From: Burkholderiales bacterium
GTDB taxonomy: Bacteria > Pseudomonadota > Gammaproteobacteria > Burkholderiales > SHXO01
Direction of reading: 5' to 3'
Assembly (NCBI GenBank): GCA_020854105.1
Contig: JADZGB010000003.1
Location: 1-60,572 of the forward strand
Length of the DNA stretch: 60,572 nucleotides
Positions 43,168-52,319 of the stretch are shown one piece after another. Numbering within the stretch: the stretch's first letter is position 1; each line of letters begins with the position of its first letter. Position numbers and translations under genes: made by a program. Below the pieces are notes generated by a model. That model was not told where the DNA came from, did no database searches, and worked only from the letters and a program-made list of their open reading frames with translations.

Positions 43168-46023
43168 ATGAAACTCAACGACAGCATCCTCTCCCTTCCC
43201 GTCCAGCAGGTCAGCATCGACGTCCTGCTTGAAAAATATGCCAAGGGCGACGAACAGAGTGTCGAGCAGGTGCGACGACGGGTGGCGCAGGCGCTGGCAG
43301 CGGTCGAACGCAATCCGCAGCAGTGGGAACCCGTGTTCTTCGAAGCGCTGGAGAACGGGTTCATTCCCGGAGGCCGAATCAACTCGGCAGCCGGGACGCA
43401 GCTCGCTGCGACCCTGATCAACTGCTTCGTGCAACCGGTCGGCGACTCCGTCTCCGAAACCACGGGCGGACGCCCTGGCATCTACGTCGCGCTGATGGAG
43501 GCGGCGGAGACCATGCGCCGCGGCGGCGGAGTCGGGTACGACTTCTCCTCGATCCGCCCCAAGGGCGCGCTGGTGCGGGGCACGCAGAGCAGCGCCAGCG
43601 GCCCGGTCTCCTACATGCGGGTGTTCGACCAGAGCTGCGAGACGGTCGAGTCGGCGGGCGCCCGGCGCGGCGCGCAGATGGGCATTCTGCGCTGCGATCA
43701 TCCCGACATCGAGGACTTCATCCACGCCAAGGATCACGGCGACCTCAGGAACTTCAATGTCAGCGTGGCGATCACCGATGCCTTCATGCGCGCGGTCGAA
43801 TCGGATGGCGAGTGGCAGCTGGTGCACGTGCAGCCGCCCGCGCGACGCGAGACGGAGGACGCGGCGTCGCCGCGCCAGCGCGGCGACGGCAAATGGATCT
43901 ATCGCAGCATCCGGGCGCGCGAACTGTGGAAGCAGATCATGGACTCGACCTACGATCACGCCGAGCCGGGCGTGTTCTTCGTCGACCGCGCCAATGTGGA
44001 CAACAACCTCTCGTACTGCGAACTGATCGAGTCCACCAATCCCTGCGGCGAGCAGCCCCTTCCCGCGTATGGCTGCTGCTGCCTGGGCAGCGTAAATCTC
44101 GCCCCCTTCGTCTGCGAGCCGTTCACGCCCAAGGCGCATTTCGACTTCGAGGCATTCGGCAAGGTCGTGCGTCCGGCCATCCGCATGCTCGACAACGTGC
44201 TCGACGCCACCGTCTGGCCGCTTCCGCAACAGGCCGAGGAAGCGCGCAACAAGCGGCGCGTGGGACTGGGCTTCACCGGGCTGGGCGACGCGCTGATCAT
44301 GCTCGGCCTGCGCTACGACACACAGGCGGCGCGCGACATGGCAGCGCGCATCGCCGGGCACATGCGCGACGAGGCCTACGCGGCGTCGGCCGAGATCGCA
44401 CGCGAGAAGAGTGCCTTCCCGCTGTTCGACGCAAAGGAGTACCTGGCCGCACCACGCTTCGCCTCGCGCCTGCCGGATGCGTTGAAGGAGGAGATCCGGA
44501 CACACGGACTGCGCAACAGCCACCTGCTGTCGATCGCCCCGACCGGCACCATCTCGCTCGCCTTCGCGGACAATGCGGCGAACGGCATCGAGCCGCCCTT
44601 CTCGTGGACGTATCAGCGCAAGAAGCGCATGCCCGACGGCGGCTTCAAGACCTACGACGTCGAGGACCATGCCTGGCGCCTGTACCGCCACCTGGGCGGT
44701 GACATGGAGAACCTGCCCGACGCCTTCGTGACTGCACTGCAGATCTCCGCCCTCGATCACATGCGCATGGTGGCAGTGGTCGCACCGTTCATCGACTCCG
44801 CCATCAGCAAGACGGTGAATGTCCCGGAAGACTATCCGTACGAGGACTTCAAGGACCTGTATCTGGAAGCGTGGCGCGCCGGCCTGAAGGGCATCACCAC
44901 CTACCGGCCGAATACGGTGCTGGGCAGCGTGCTGTCGGTGGAACCGACGCAGAAGGCGCAGCAGCCTAACGACCTCGACACCAGTGAGGTGGACCGACGC
45001 CTGCGACTGGACGCAGCGCCCACTCCGGCGCTGTACAGCCTGCGCTGGCCCGGCCGCCCGCAGCTGCCGGCCGGCAATCCTTCGTGGACCTACATGGTCG
45101 AGTCGCCCTTCGGCACCTTCGCGATTTTCGTCGGCCACATCGAGGATAGCGGACCGCATCCGTTCGAAGTGTGGGTCAACGGAAACGAGCAGCCGCGCGG
45201 ACTGGGTGCGGTGGCCAAGACGTTGTCCATGGACATGCGCGCGCAGGATCAGGCTTGGCTGCGCATGAAGCTCGACATGCTGGCGCGCACCACCGGCGAG
45301 GACGCGTTCGACTGTGCGATGCCGCCCAGTGGCCAGTCGGTGCGGGTGCCGAGCATGGTCGCGGCATTCGCGCGCATCGTCCGGCATCGCGTGGACGAAC
45401 TTGGTGCGTTGGCCGGCGGCAATGGTCACTCGCCGGTGCTCAACGCGCTGTTCGCGAAGAAGGAGCCGAAGACCGGCACGGACGGCACCCTGTCATGGAC
45501 AGTGGACGTATACAACCCGAGTTCCGGCGACGACTTCGTGCTCATCATGAAGGAGCTCGTCCTCCCGGGCGGGCAGCGGCGCCCCTACTCGGTATGGATG
45601 GCGGGGCGCTTCCCGCGCGCCCTGGACGGCCTGTGCAAGCTGCTGTCGCTCGACATGCGAGTGATCGATCCCGCGTGGATCGGCATGAAGCTGCGCAAGC
45701 TCCTCAACTACTCGGAACCGCTGGGCGACTTCATGGCCAGGGTGCCCGGAGAAGAACGCCAGCAGAACTTTCCCTCCACGGTCGCCTATGTCGCGCGTCT
45801 CATCATTCACCGCTTCGCGATGCTCGGCGTGCTCGACGAGCGCGGCTATCCGGTGGTGGAGATGGGAGTGCTGGAGGTACCGCAGAGCGACCGCGAGCCG
45901 GAAACCACGTCTTACCTCACAATGGTCGGCAAGCAGTGCAAGGAGTGCGGCAACTACGCGCTCATCAAGAAGGACGGCTGCGAGTTCTGCACGGCCTGCG
46001 GGGCCGTGGGTGCTTGCGGCTGA
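43168..46023 (+). CDS. nrdJ: adenosylcobalamin-dependent ribonucleoside-diphosphate reductase (class II)
   Basis: A 951-residue class II ribonucleotide reductase that makes deoxynucleotides with a cobalamin-generated thiyl radical and needs no oxygen. The active-site loop NPCGEQPLP at 291-299 supplies N291, C293 and E295, and C86 (NCFVQPVGD) is a redox Cys. Further landmarks are [13 protein letters not shown] (119-131) and FLTGIE-type text replaced by [14 protein letters not shown]. The C-terminal 250 residues end in a zinc-ribbon-like CKECGNYA...CEFCTACG tail, as in other long bacterial NrdJ proteins. A TACCAT -10-like element lies about 35 bases before the ATG. It converges with the amine dehydrogenase operon. 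Confidence 0.95.
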   Translation: MKLNDSILSLPVQQVSIDVLLEKYAKGDEQSVEQVRRRVAQALAAVERNPQQWEPVFFEALENGFIPGGRINSAAGTQLAATLINCFVQPVGDSVSETTGGRPGIYVALMEAAETMRRGGGVGYDFSSIRPKGALVRGTQSSASGPVSYMRVFDQSCETVESAGARRGAQMGILRCDHPDIEDFIHAKDHGDLRNFNVSVAITDAFMRAVESDGEWQLVHVQPPARRETEDAASPRQRGDGKWIYRSIRARELWKQIMDSTYDHAEPGVFFVDRANVDNNLSYCELIESTNPCGEQPLPAYGCCCLGSVNLAPFVCEPFTPKAHFDFEAFGKVVRPAIRMLDNVLDATVWPLPQQAEEARNKRRVGLGFTGLGDALIMLGLRYDTQAARDMAARIAGHMRDEAYAASAEIAREKSAFPLFDAKEYLAAPRFASRLPDALKEEIRTHGLRNSHLLSIAPTGTISLAFADNAANGIEPPFSWTYQRKKRMPDGGFKTYDVEDHAWRLYRHLGGDMENLPDAFVTALQISALDHMRMVAVVAPFIDSAISKTVNVPEDYPYEDFKDLYLEAWRAGLKGITTYRPNTVLGSVLSVEPTQKAQQPNDLDTSEVDRRLRLDAAPTPALYSLRWPGRPQLPAGNPSWTYMVESPFGTFAIFVGHIEDSGPHPFEVWVNGNEQPRGLGAVAKTLSMDMRAQDQAWLRMKLDMLARTTGEDAFDCAMPPSGQSVRVPSMVAAFARIVRHRVDELGALAGGNGHSPVLNALFAKKEPKTGTDGTLSWTVDVYNPSSGDDFVLIMKELVLPGGQRRPYSVWMAGRFPRALDGLCKLLSLDMRVIDPAWIGMKLRKLLNYSEPLGDFMARVPGEERQQNFPSTVAYVARLIIHRFAMLGVLDERGYPVVEMGVLEVPQSDREPETTSYLTMVGKQCKECGNYALIKKDGCEFCTACGAVGACG

Positions 46024-46077
46024 GTCTGACGCGGCGGGTACGCGGCCAGCCGCGCGCCGACCGGGCGTGGCGAGGCG

Positions 46078-46521
46078 CTAGCGGATCGGATAGCCGGCCG
46101 CCATCAGCTTCGCCGCAATCGCGTTGCGTGCGGCGGAGACGTCCGCCGGCCGCTCGAGCCGATAGCGGCGCGCCTCTTCGGCAGTGATCGGAAGGAAATC
46201 CTTCGGCAGCGACGGGCCTGCATAACGGCGGATCATCCAGTTCGTCACCCCAGCCGCCCGTTCGTCCGACAGTCCGGCAGTCAGCAGACCGGACACCTGC
46301 ATGAGAAACGCGCGCCCCTCGGGAAGGGTGAGGAAGTATCCGACCTGCCCCGTGATCGGAGGAATCCCGCCGCTTGCCACCCCGTAGCCGTCGGGCTTGT
46401 GGCAACCCGAGCAGTGCAGCACGTAGTCGAGGTGTCCCTGCTCCTCGAAGGTGCCGGCGGCGCCCGCCGTTGCGGCGAGGTGCAGGCCCAGACTCGCGAT
46501 GAGAATGCGTGCGGCGCGCAT
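46078..46521 (-). CDS. mono-haem cytochrome c of the amine dehydrogenase operon
   Basis: A 147-residue periplasmic cytochrome c. The signal peptide covers about 1-22, and the single haem motif is CSGCH at 37-41 (VLHCSGCHKPDGYG). The likely axial Met is in FLMQVSG. It is the last gene of the mauBEDA operon, 62 bases after mauA, so it is the probable electron acceptor for the TTQ enzyme or an assembly factor. MauG has two haems and is much longer, so this is not MauG. An aau (aromatic amine dehydrogenase) cluster is known to carry a small cytochrome gene in a similar position; that parallel is from memory. Confidence 0.85.
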   Translation of the reverse strand: MRAARILIASLGLHLAATAGAAGTFEEQGHLDYVLHCSGCHKPDGYGVASGGIPPITGQVGYFLTLPEGRAFLMQVSGLLTAGLSDERAAGVTNWMIRRYAGPSLPKDFLPITAEEARRYRLERPADVSAARNAIAAKLMAAGYPIR

Positions 46522-46583
46522 GCGGGCTCTCAGATGCGGGGCGGGGTCCGGACCGGGGTCCGGACCCCGCCCCGCGGGAATAC

Positions 46584-47096
46584 TCAGGCCTGGCCCACGA
46601 TCGCCGACACCGTGCAGTGATACATGGTCTGCGTATTGGCCATGCACCAGTTGATGTCGTTGTGTACGCCCATCCGATAGCCGGGACGCTCGCGCTCGTT
46701 GAAGTTGCACAGGCAGCGGCCGCAGGCGACCTTGCCGCAGCAGTCGTTGTACGAGACCAGATAGTTCTTGCCGTCCTTCGGGCTGGCGCAGGTGCCGACC
46801 CAGGTCACCTTGGAAACCTCGGTGCCGGGCGGACAGCTGTTCACGCTGCCGCCGCAGCAGGTGCACAGAAAGCCGTCCAGGGCGCAGTTGCGCCAGTATT
46901 CACAGGTCGTGTCGTCCTGCCCAGTGACCGCGGCGTGCGCCTTGCCCGAACGGTCGAACGGCAGCATCGGCAGGGCGGCGGCCCCGACCATCGCCGTGCC
47001 GAGTCTGGCGAGCGTGCTGCGGCGGCTCGTGCGCTGCGCAGCGTCGCGAACGCGCCGCTCGGCGAACCGGTCGATCCACTCTTGAATCCGCATCAT
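46584..47096 (-). CDS. mauA: TTQ-dependent amine dehydrogenase small subunit (MauA-like)
   Basis: A 170-residue periplasmic protein that carries the tryptophan tryptophylquinone cofactor. The leader has a twin-arginine motif (SRRSTLARLG, 24-33), as in known MauA. The mature domain has 14 Cys in the family pattern (CEYWRNCALDGFLCTCCGG at 65-83). The TTQ tryptophans should be W99 (TWVGTC) and W150 (NWCMAN), with Asp118 (SYNDCCG) as the catalytic and biogenesis aspartate. By eye it resembles methylamine rather than aromatic amine dehydrogenase (GKVACGRC and HNDINWCMAN). ATG at 47096 has GGGAGGAGGAGG upstream. Confidence 0.93.
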   Translation of the reverse strand: MMRIQEWIDRFAERRVRDAAQRTSRRSTLARLGTAMVGAAALPMLPFDRSGKAHAAVTGQDDTTCEYWRNCALDGFLCTCCGGSVNSCPPGTEVSKVTWVGTCASPKDGKNYLVSYNDCCGKVACGRCLCNFNERERPGYRMGVHNDINWCMANTQTMYHCTVSAIVGQA

Positions 47097-47155
47097 GGCC
47101 TCCTCCTCCCCACTTCCAGACAGGATGAACGTTTTCCTCAGGTGGTCTCGCCCGG

Positions 47156-47749
47156 TTACGTGGATATCCGCTCGCGCAGGTAGTCCTGCACCGAGCCGAC
47201 TCCGAGTTCCTTCGCGTTGAACAGGCTTTCCAGGTGTTCTCGTGTATTGATCATGCCCTTGGCGCGGATCATACCGCGCTCGTCCATCAACACCGCATAA
47301 GGCAGGCGGCTCACGCGGTAGGTCATCCCGAGGTCGGCGGACAGCACGTACGGAAATTCGTTGAGCCTGGCTTCGCCGTAGAAGGAAAGGTGCTGGGTAG
47401 CCTCGCCATCGCTCGCCAGCACGACCTCGAGCCAGTCGCGCTCCGCGTAGACCGCCGACTTCAGGACCGGCAACAGCTTCTTGCACACCGGGCAAGTCGG
47501 AGACAGGAAGAACAGCAGCTGGCTCTTGGGGCGCTCGCCGCCGATGGCGATGACCGAACCGTTGAGCGCAGGCAGATCGAATCTGGGCGCCGCCTCCCCC
47601 AGCCTCGGACCGGAGTCGGTGATCAGGGCTCCCATCGGCGCAATGCGCTCGTACAGGACGCCGATCTGGCGTGCCAGAGCCCACAGGGCGACGATCACTG
47701 TCAGCATCAGCAGCCAGAGCAGGGCGTTGGAAACCAGCAGGCTGTTCAC
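47156..47749 (-). CDS. mauD: MauD, thioredoxin-like disulfide factor for amine dehydrogenase
   Basis: A 197-residue membrane-anchored thioredoxin-like protein. One N-terminal membrane segment (about 8-28) anchors a periplasmic domain with the active motif CPVC at 86-89 (FLSPTCPVCKKLLP). MauD is required for correct disulfide formation in MauA, which has many Cys. GTG at 47749 overlaps the mauE stop (GTGA). The order B-E-D-A is the core of all known mau and aau clusters. Confidence 0.92.
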   Translation of the reverse strand: MNSLLVSNALLWLLMLTVIVALWALARQIGVLYERIAPMGALITDSGPRLGEAAPRFDLPALNGSVIAIGGERPKSQLLFFLSPTCPVCKKLLPVLKSAVYAERDWLEVVLASDGEATQHLSFYGEARLNEFPYVLSADLGMTYRVSRLPYAVLMDERGMIRAKGMINTREHLESLFNAKELGVGSVQDYLRERIST

Positions 47750-48321
47750 TTGACCTCCGCTTCCTCGTGCACGTGGGCCTGGCTCAGTTGCCGCAGACGG
47801 CTGGCCTGGCGCAGCAGCTCGTCGGCCATCAGGTACAGCACGTAGAACGCGAGCACGCTCACGATCAGCGTGACCCCGTCCAGCCATTCGAATCCGCGGT
47901 CGACCGTGGGGCCTGCCACCGCCAGCGCTGCGCCGGCGAGCACCACGTTGCGCGCGACCAGCGCCCAGGACAGGGAATGGCTCTCGCCTCCGCAGCCGCA
48001 GTCGATCTGGTCGCGCCCGCGTCCGAGATTGAGGCTCATCGCCGCCGCATAGACGAGCATGAGCATCGCCGTGCCGGCCAAGGCCTGCGCGCGTGTTATC
48101 GGCACGAGGATGGCGATGCCCAGAAGCACCTCGACGACCGGAAGCACGCGCGCGGCGAGCGGAACCAGCGCGGTCGGCAGGAGCTGGTATGCCTCGAGCG
48201 CGCCTGCAAACACATCGTGCTCGGAGAGCTTGTGCCAGGCCGCCGCGAACAGGATCAGCGCGAGCGCGCCGATCACGGCACCCACCGCCACCGGATCCAC
48301 CAGGTACGGCACAGCCGGCAT
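47746..48321 (-). CDS. mauE: MauE, membrane protein for amine dehydrogenase assembly
   Basis: A 191-residue inner-membrane protein with four to five membrane segments (DoxX-like). The family hallmark is the central DQIDCGCGGESHSLSW motif, whose Cys pair is thought to work with MauD. Further landmarks are FAAAWHKLSEHDVFAGALEA and the terminal LYLMADELLRQ. The ATG at 48321 overlaps the mauB stop by one base. Needed for small-subunit maturation in characterised systems. Confidence 0.92.
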   Translation of the reverse strand: MPAVPYLVDPVAVGAVIGALALILFAAAWHKLSEHDVFAGALEAYQLLPTALVPLAARVLPVVEVLLGIAILVPITRAQALAGTAMLMLVYAAAMSLNLGRGRDQIDCGCGGESHSLSWALVARNVVLAGAALAVAGPTVDRGFEWLDGVTLIVSVLAFYVLYLMADELLRQASRLRQLSQAHVHEEAEVK

Positions 48322-49472
48322 CAGTTCGCGCCCAGCTGCAGAGCGATATCGCCCACCTGTGTGGCACGCACGCGCGGTTTCGATGCCAGCCGGTCGAACA
48401 CCACGAGTTCCATCTTGTGTACGTCCACCGCGTAGAGTTTGCTGCCGTCGGAAGATGCCTCCAGCGCCACCGCGTTGTGCCCGGGCAGCCGCGCCACGCG
48501 CTTCTTCGAAGCGAGGTCAATCGCCCAGATCTCGTTGGCCGGATTCTTGTGGCTGCCTTCCGTGCCGCCGGTGTGCATCGGCACGTAGATTCGGCCGTTG
48601 GCGATCGCCAGCACCTGATAGCCGCCCGGACGCCAGTTCTTCTTGGTGTCCGCACCGCGCACCAGCGGCCAGGTACCTTCTACACGGGCGGTGTCGCCAG
48701 CGACGTTCACCGCTGCCAGATTGCCCTTGAAGCTGACGAAATAGTAGAGATCGCCGTCCTGCTCGCCCTGCATGAACCAGGCATCGGCGTCCGCATCGAA
48801 CATCTTCTGGCTGTTGGCGCGTGAGGCCAGGTTGCCGCTGTCATCGAGCGTCACGGTGGCGATGGTGCCATCCCCGCACAGCGAGGCGAAGCGGTTGGGG
48901 TTGGACTGCACGGGATAGATCGCCCAGCAGCCCGGCATGGCAATCTCGCCCACCATCTTGCGGTTCTGCATGTCCACCACGGTCACCGAGGTGGCGGGCG
49001 TGGAATTCTGCACGTACAGCCAGCGGCCGTTCGCGGACAGCGCCAGCAGTCCCTCGTAGTTGAGCGCCATGGCGCGCTTGTCCGAGATCGGGATCTCGTA
49101 CTTGAACTGGAGGGTGTCGGCGTCCCAGACCTCGACGATGTCGGCGCGCTCCCCGCGCTGCCCCCGGGACAGATAGCCGGTGGCCACGTAGAGATCCTTC
49201 CTGTCCCGGGACTGGATGACCTGTCCGATGAAGCCGGTGCCGATCACGCCGAGGTAGCCGAGCGAATCGCCATCAACGACGTGCAGCTTGCCGTCGGCGA
49301 TATGGTTGATGGCGATGTCCATCACGTAGACGCGGTTCTTCGCCGTGATGGCCGGCGCGACGGTCACTTCTTCAGGCGTGAACTCGGCCGCCTGTGTCCC
49401 GACGGCGACAGTCAGCGCGGCGGAAACAGCCAGCGCGGTGCGCCAGGAACCTGCAAATGCTTGCACTCCCAT
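48321..49472 (-). CDS. mauB: TTQ-dependent amine dehydrogenase large subunit (MauB-like)
   Basis: A 383-residue periplasmic seven-bladed propeller, the alpha chain of the heterotetrameric amine dehydrogenase. A signal peptide spans about 1-28 (VAVGTQAAE). Landmarks are NRVYVMDIAINHIADGKLHV, PGCWAIYPVQSNPNRFASLC and the C-terminal GHNAVALEASSDGSKLYAVD. It shapes the substrate channel to TTQ, so the amine specificity (methylamine or larger) is set partly here. ATG at 49472 has GGGAGGAAG upstream. It is the first gene of the operon; mauF, which precedes mauB in classical clusters, is missing here. Confidence 0.92.
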   Translation of the reverse strand: MGVQAFAGSWRTALAVSAALTVAVGTQAAEFTPEEVTVAPAITAKNRVYVMDIAINHIADGKLHVVDGDSLGYLGVIGTGFIGQVIQSRDRKDLYVATGYLSRGQRGERADIVEVWDADTLQFKYEIPISDKRAMALNYEGLLALSANGRWLYVQNSTPATSVTVVDMQNRKMVGEIAMPGCWAIYPVQSNPNRFASLCGDGTIATVTLDDSGNLASRANSQKMFDADADAWFMQGEQDGDLYYFVSFKGNLAAVNVAGDTARVEGTWPLVRGADTKKNWRPGGYQVLAIANGRIYVPMHTGGTEGSHKNPANEIWAIDLASKKRVARLPGHNAVALEASSDGSKLYAVDVHKMELVVFDRLASKPRVRATQVGDIALQLGAN

Positions 49473-49707
49473 GCGACTTCCTCCCCTGGTCCCGTAGGCG
49501 CCCCCGCGCCACTGCGGATCGTTCCCACCCGCGCAATCCTGGCGCGATGGCCGGACAGCGGGTTCTGCGGGGAAGTGTATAGCGTTGTCCTGAGAATGCG
49601 CAATCGCGACATCGCGCCCCGAATCCGGGTCAGGACGCCCGGCGCAGGCGGCGCACGCCGTCGATCAGATCGCGCGTGAGGTTCACCAGGAGAACGCCGG
49701 CGAGCGG

Positions 49708-49908
49708 TCAGATCAGCACGCGCACGAAGGCGACAGCGCCTTCGCGCGCGAGGTCCACGCTGCCCAGGGCGCGGGCCAGCGGCCCGTCCGACGCGATGGG
49801 CGCGCTCAGGGCGAACCACGCGAGGAGGGCGTACAGTCCGGTGACGATGAGGCATTGGAGCGTGCGCGAACGCGGGAGTCCGAGTCGGGATGGATCGAGT
49901 GGAAGCAT
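49708..49908 (-). CDS. possible small membrane protein
   Basis: A 66-residue open frame with one membrane segment (TLQCLIVTGLYALLAWFALS) and a hydrophilic C-terminus. Codon use is normal for the region, but the Shine-Dalgarno sequence is weak and I recognise no family. It could also be non-coding. Confidence 0.35.
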   Translation of the reverse strand: MLPLDPSRLGLPRSRTLQCLIVTGLYALLAWFALSAPIASDGPLARALGSVDLAREGAVAFVRVLI

Positions 49909-50084
49909 GGTGACGGCGCCCCGGGGGATGGGGTCTGCTTGTTGACGAGCGGGCGCGACTATAACGGCAAAGGACCTGTTTGTCTTGACAGTATCGACAG
50001 CCCTCGCACGCGAGCGCGTCGCGCTGCGCCTGCAGCCGGCCTCGATGCCGCGCCGCGTGCGCTGCGGCGCAGCCCGTCCGGTCA

Positions 50085-52142
50085 TCAGCCCGGACGGAGT
50101 TCCCGCCCCCTGCGGCCCGTGGCATCCCAGTACACGCCGATCAGCGCCTGCGCGGCACCGGCGGTGTCCCGGCGCAGACCGCCGCGCACCGCCAGCCAGC
50201 GCACGCGGCTATCCGGCCGGCGGATGCGGAACGCGTGCGCATACTCGCCGTGCTGCAGGGCCTGCGCGATGGCGTGGTCGACGCCGGCCCGGTCTTCCGG
50301 CACGACCATGTCCAGCAGCGACGCGACCGGCAGGACACTGTCCGGTCTGCCGGACAAAGCCGCCCGTACCGTGTCCAGCGTCACCGTGCCGAGGGCGAGA
50401 TCCCAGTCGAAGCTACCCATCCCTCCGGCCGTGAGCGCGAGTCCCAGCCGCTGCCGGCTCTGCTGCAGTTCCGCTTCGATGCGCCTGTGCTCGCCCATGT
50501 CCATGGTCGAGCCGACGTAGCCCAGCAGTTCGCCCGCGGCCGAGTAGCGGGCGCGGGCTCGATCGAGCACCCAGCTGTAGCTGCCGTCGGGACGCCGCAG
50601 GCGGTAGTTCAGCATCAGCTCGCGCCGCTGGCGCACGTCGGCCTCGTAGCGCATGCGCACGGCGTCCCGGTCCTCGGAGTGCACCACGTGCAGCCAGCCC
50701 GTGCCCAGCGCATCTGCCTCGATCTGGCCGGTGAAGTCGTACCAGCTGCTGCTCACGAAGCGCACCGCACCGTCCGCGTCGGCGATCCACAGGATGGCGG
50801 GCGCCGAATTGGCGATCTGGCGGAACTCGGCCTCTCGCTCGTGCAGCGCCTGCTCCATGCGTGCCTGCGCGGTGACGTCGGCGGCCATGCCCAGCACCTT
50901 GGTCATCCTTCCCTGCGCATCGAAGCAGGCACGCCCGCGCTCCTGCAGGACGCCCTCGCTGCCGTCGTCCCGGCGAACGGCGTAGCGCACTTCGTATTCG
51001 GGCGACTGCGGCCCGAGCGCGGAGATGGTATCGTCATAGCGCTGCCGGTCTGCGTGCCGGATGCGACGCACATGGTCGGGACCGCTCTCGCGCTCGGCTC
51101 CCTCGCGAGCCCGCAACACCCGGCCGGCGCTCGCGGTACGTGTCACCTGAACCCCGACCATGTCCCAGTCGAATGCGAACATGCGTCCGACCTCGACTGC
51201 CAGACGCAGGCGCTCCTCGCTCACCGCCAGTTCCGAGGTGCGCTGCGCGACGCGCGCTTCCAACTGCCTGCGTGCGGCGCGCAACTGGGACACCAGCATC
51301 GCGACCAGGCAGGTGGACAGCGCGATGGTGGCGAGAAACAGCTGCAGGCCGATGACCCGCGCCGCGGTCTGCGCGCCACCGTCGGGTGCCTCGTGCACTG
51401 CCGTGAGCCAGGCGGCGACCAGGGCCAGCGTGGCGACAGCCAGGGCACCACCGGGCAGGCCGAATCGCACTGCGGCTCCCAGCATCAGCGGGATCAGAAG
51501 GAATCCGTAGGCCACGACCGACCCGAACAGGTGCACGACGGCCCAGGTCGACGCCCCCAGTACGGCGCACAGCGCGCACAGCGCGCACAGCTCGAGCAGG
51601 CGAAAGGCGCCAAGATCCTTGCCCCCATGGCCGTGCAGCACGAGCATGGCGAGCGGCGCGGCGCTGACGATGCCGATGGAATCGGCCGCCCACCACAACG
51701 CGAAGGTCTGGCCGAACGCGACGCCGTAGAAGCCGTGCACCGCCGCGGCACCGATGGCCGCACCCACGGCCGGGCCAGCGAAACCGCCCAGCATGGTGAG
51801 TGCCAGCACCTCGCGCACGCCGTGCAGACGAAACGGCGGAGGGAACAGGCGTCCGATCACCGCGGCACCTGCCAGCGCCTCGCAGCTGTTGGCCAGCGCG
51901 AAGCCGAGCGCGACCGGCAGCGCCCGTGCGTGCCATCCCAGGTCGAACGCGAGGTTCGCTGCCAATGCAGCAAGCACGATGCGGCGGCGGCCGGAGGGCA
52001 CGCTCAGCAGCACGGCGAGATACAGCCCGCTGGGCGGCCACAGCGTGGCGAAGTGACCCGGCACGATGGAGAGCGCGTCGCCGAGCACTGCGGCGAGGAA
52101 ATAGGAGAGCGCGAACGCCGGTGCGAACCACGCACGCTCCAT
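50085..52142 (-). CDS. MASE1-PAS-PAS-PAS sensor without output domain
   Basis: A 685-residue membrane protein. The N-terminal MASE1 domain (about 10-285) shows LWPPSGLYLAVLLSVPSGRR and eight to nine membrane segments. A short coiled coil (about 285-320, RRQLEARVAQRTSELAVSEE) leads to three PAS/PAC units (about 325-440, 450-565 and 570-685) with repeated RYAVRRDDG, RLRRPDGSYSWVLDR and RIRRPDSRVRWLAVRG segments. In related proteins a histidine kinase, GGDEF or EAL domain follows, but here the chain stops right after the third PAS. It may therefore signal through a partner, or be truncated. ATG 52142 is preferred; 52169 is possible. Confidence 0.82.
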   Translation of the reverse strand: MERAWFAPAFALSYFLAAVLGDALSIVPGHFATLWPPSGLYLAVLLSVPSGRRRIVLAALAANLAFDLGWHARALPVALGFALANSCEALAGAAVIGRLFPPPFRLHGVREVLALTMLGGFAGPAVGAAIGAAAVHGFYGVAFGQTFALWWAADSIGIVSAAPLAMLVLHGHGGKDLGAFRLLELCALCALCAVLGASTWAVVHLFGSVVAYGFLLIPLMLGAAVRFGLPGGALAVATLALVAAWLTAVHEAPDGGAQTAARVIGLQLFLATIALSTCLVAMLVSQLRAARRQLEARVAQRTSELAVSEERLRLAVEVGRMFAFDWDMVGVQVTRTASAGRVLRAREGAERESGPDHVRRIRHADRQRYDDTISALGPQSPEYEVRYAVRRDDGSEGVLQERGRACFDAQGRMTKVLGMAADVTAQARMEQALHEREAEFRQIANSAPAILWIADADGAVRFVSSSWYDFTGQIEADALGTGWLHVVHSEDRDAVRMRYEADVRQRRELMLNYRLRRPDGSYSWVLDRARARYSAAGELLGYVGSTMDMGEHRRIEAELQQSRQRLGLALTAGGMGSFDWDLALGTVTLDTVRAALSGRPDSVLPVASLLDMVVPEDRAGVDHAIAQALQHGEYAHAFRIRRPDSRVRWLAVRGGLRRDTAGAAQALIGVYWDATGRRGRELRPG

Positions 52143-52319
52143 GATTGCCGGACCCGCAACTGCGACCACCGAACGGCCCTCCGCCGCGCCTATGCCGGCC
52201 GAATGCCGGCCGGCGCCGCCCTTATAGCCGGTCGCGCACGCGCCGGCAAGAGCTCCGGTGGGCCGCGACGGGGCTCCGGTGCAACCGTGCTAATCTGGCA
52301 CGAAGCGTCTCATATCGCG

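Noticed and set aside
42982-45429. An 815-codon open frame on the - strand antisense to nrdJ
   Set aside because: NrdJ motifs (NPCGEQPLP and zinc ribbon) fix the real frame on the + strand; the antisense product is His/Arg-rich.
46078-46521. MauG candidate
   Set aside because: The protein has one CXXCH and 147 residues; MauG has two haem motifs and is more than twice as long.
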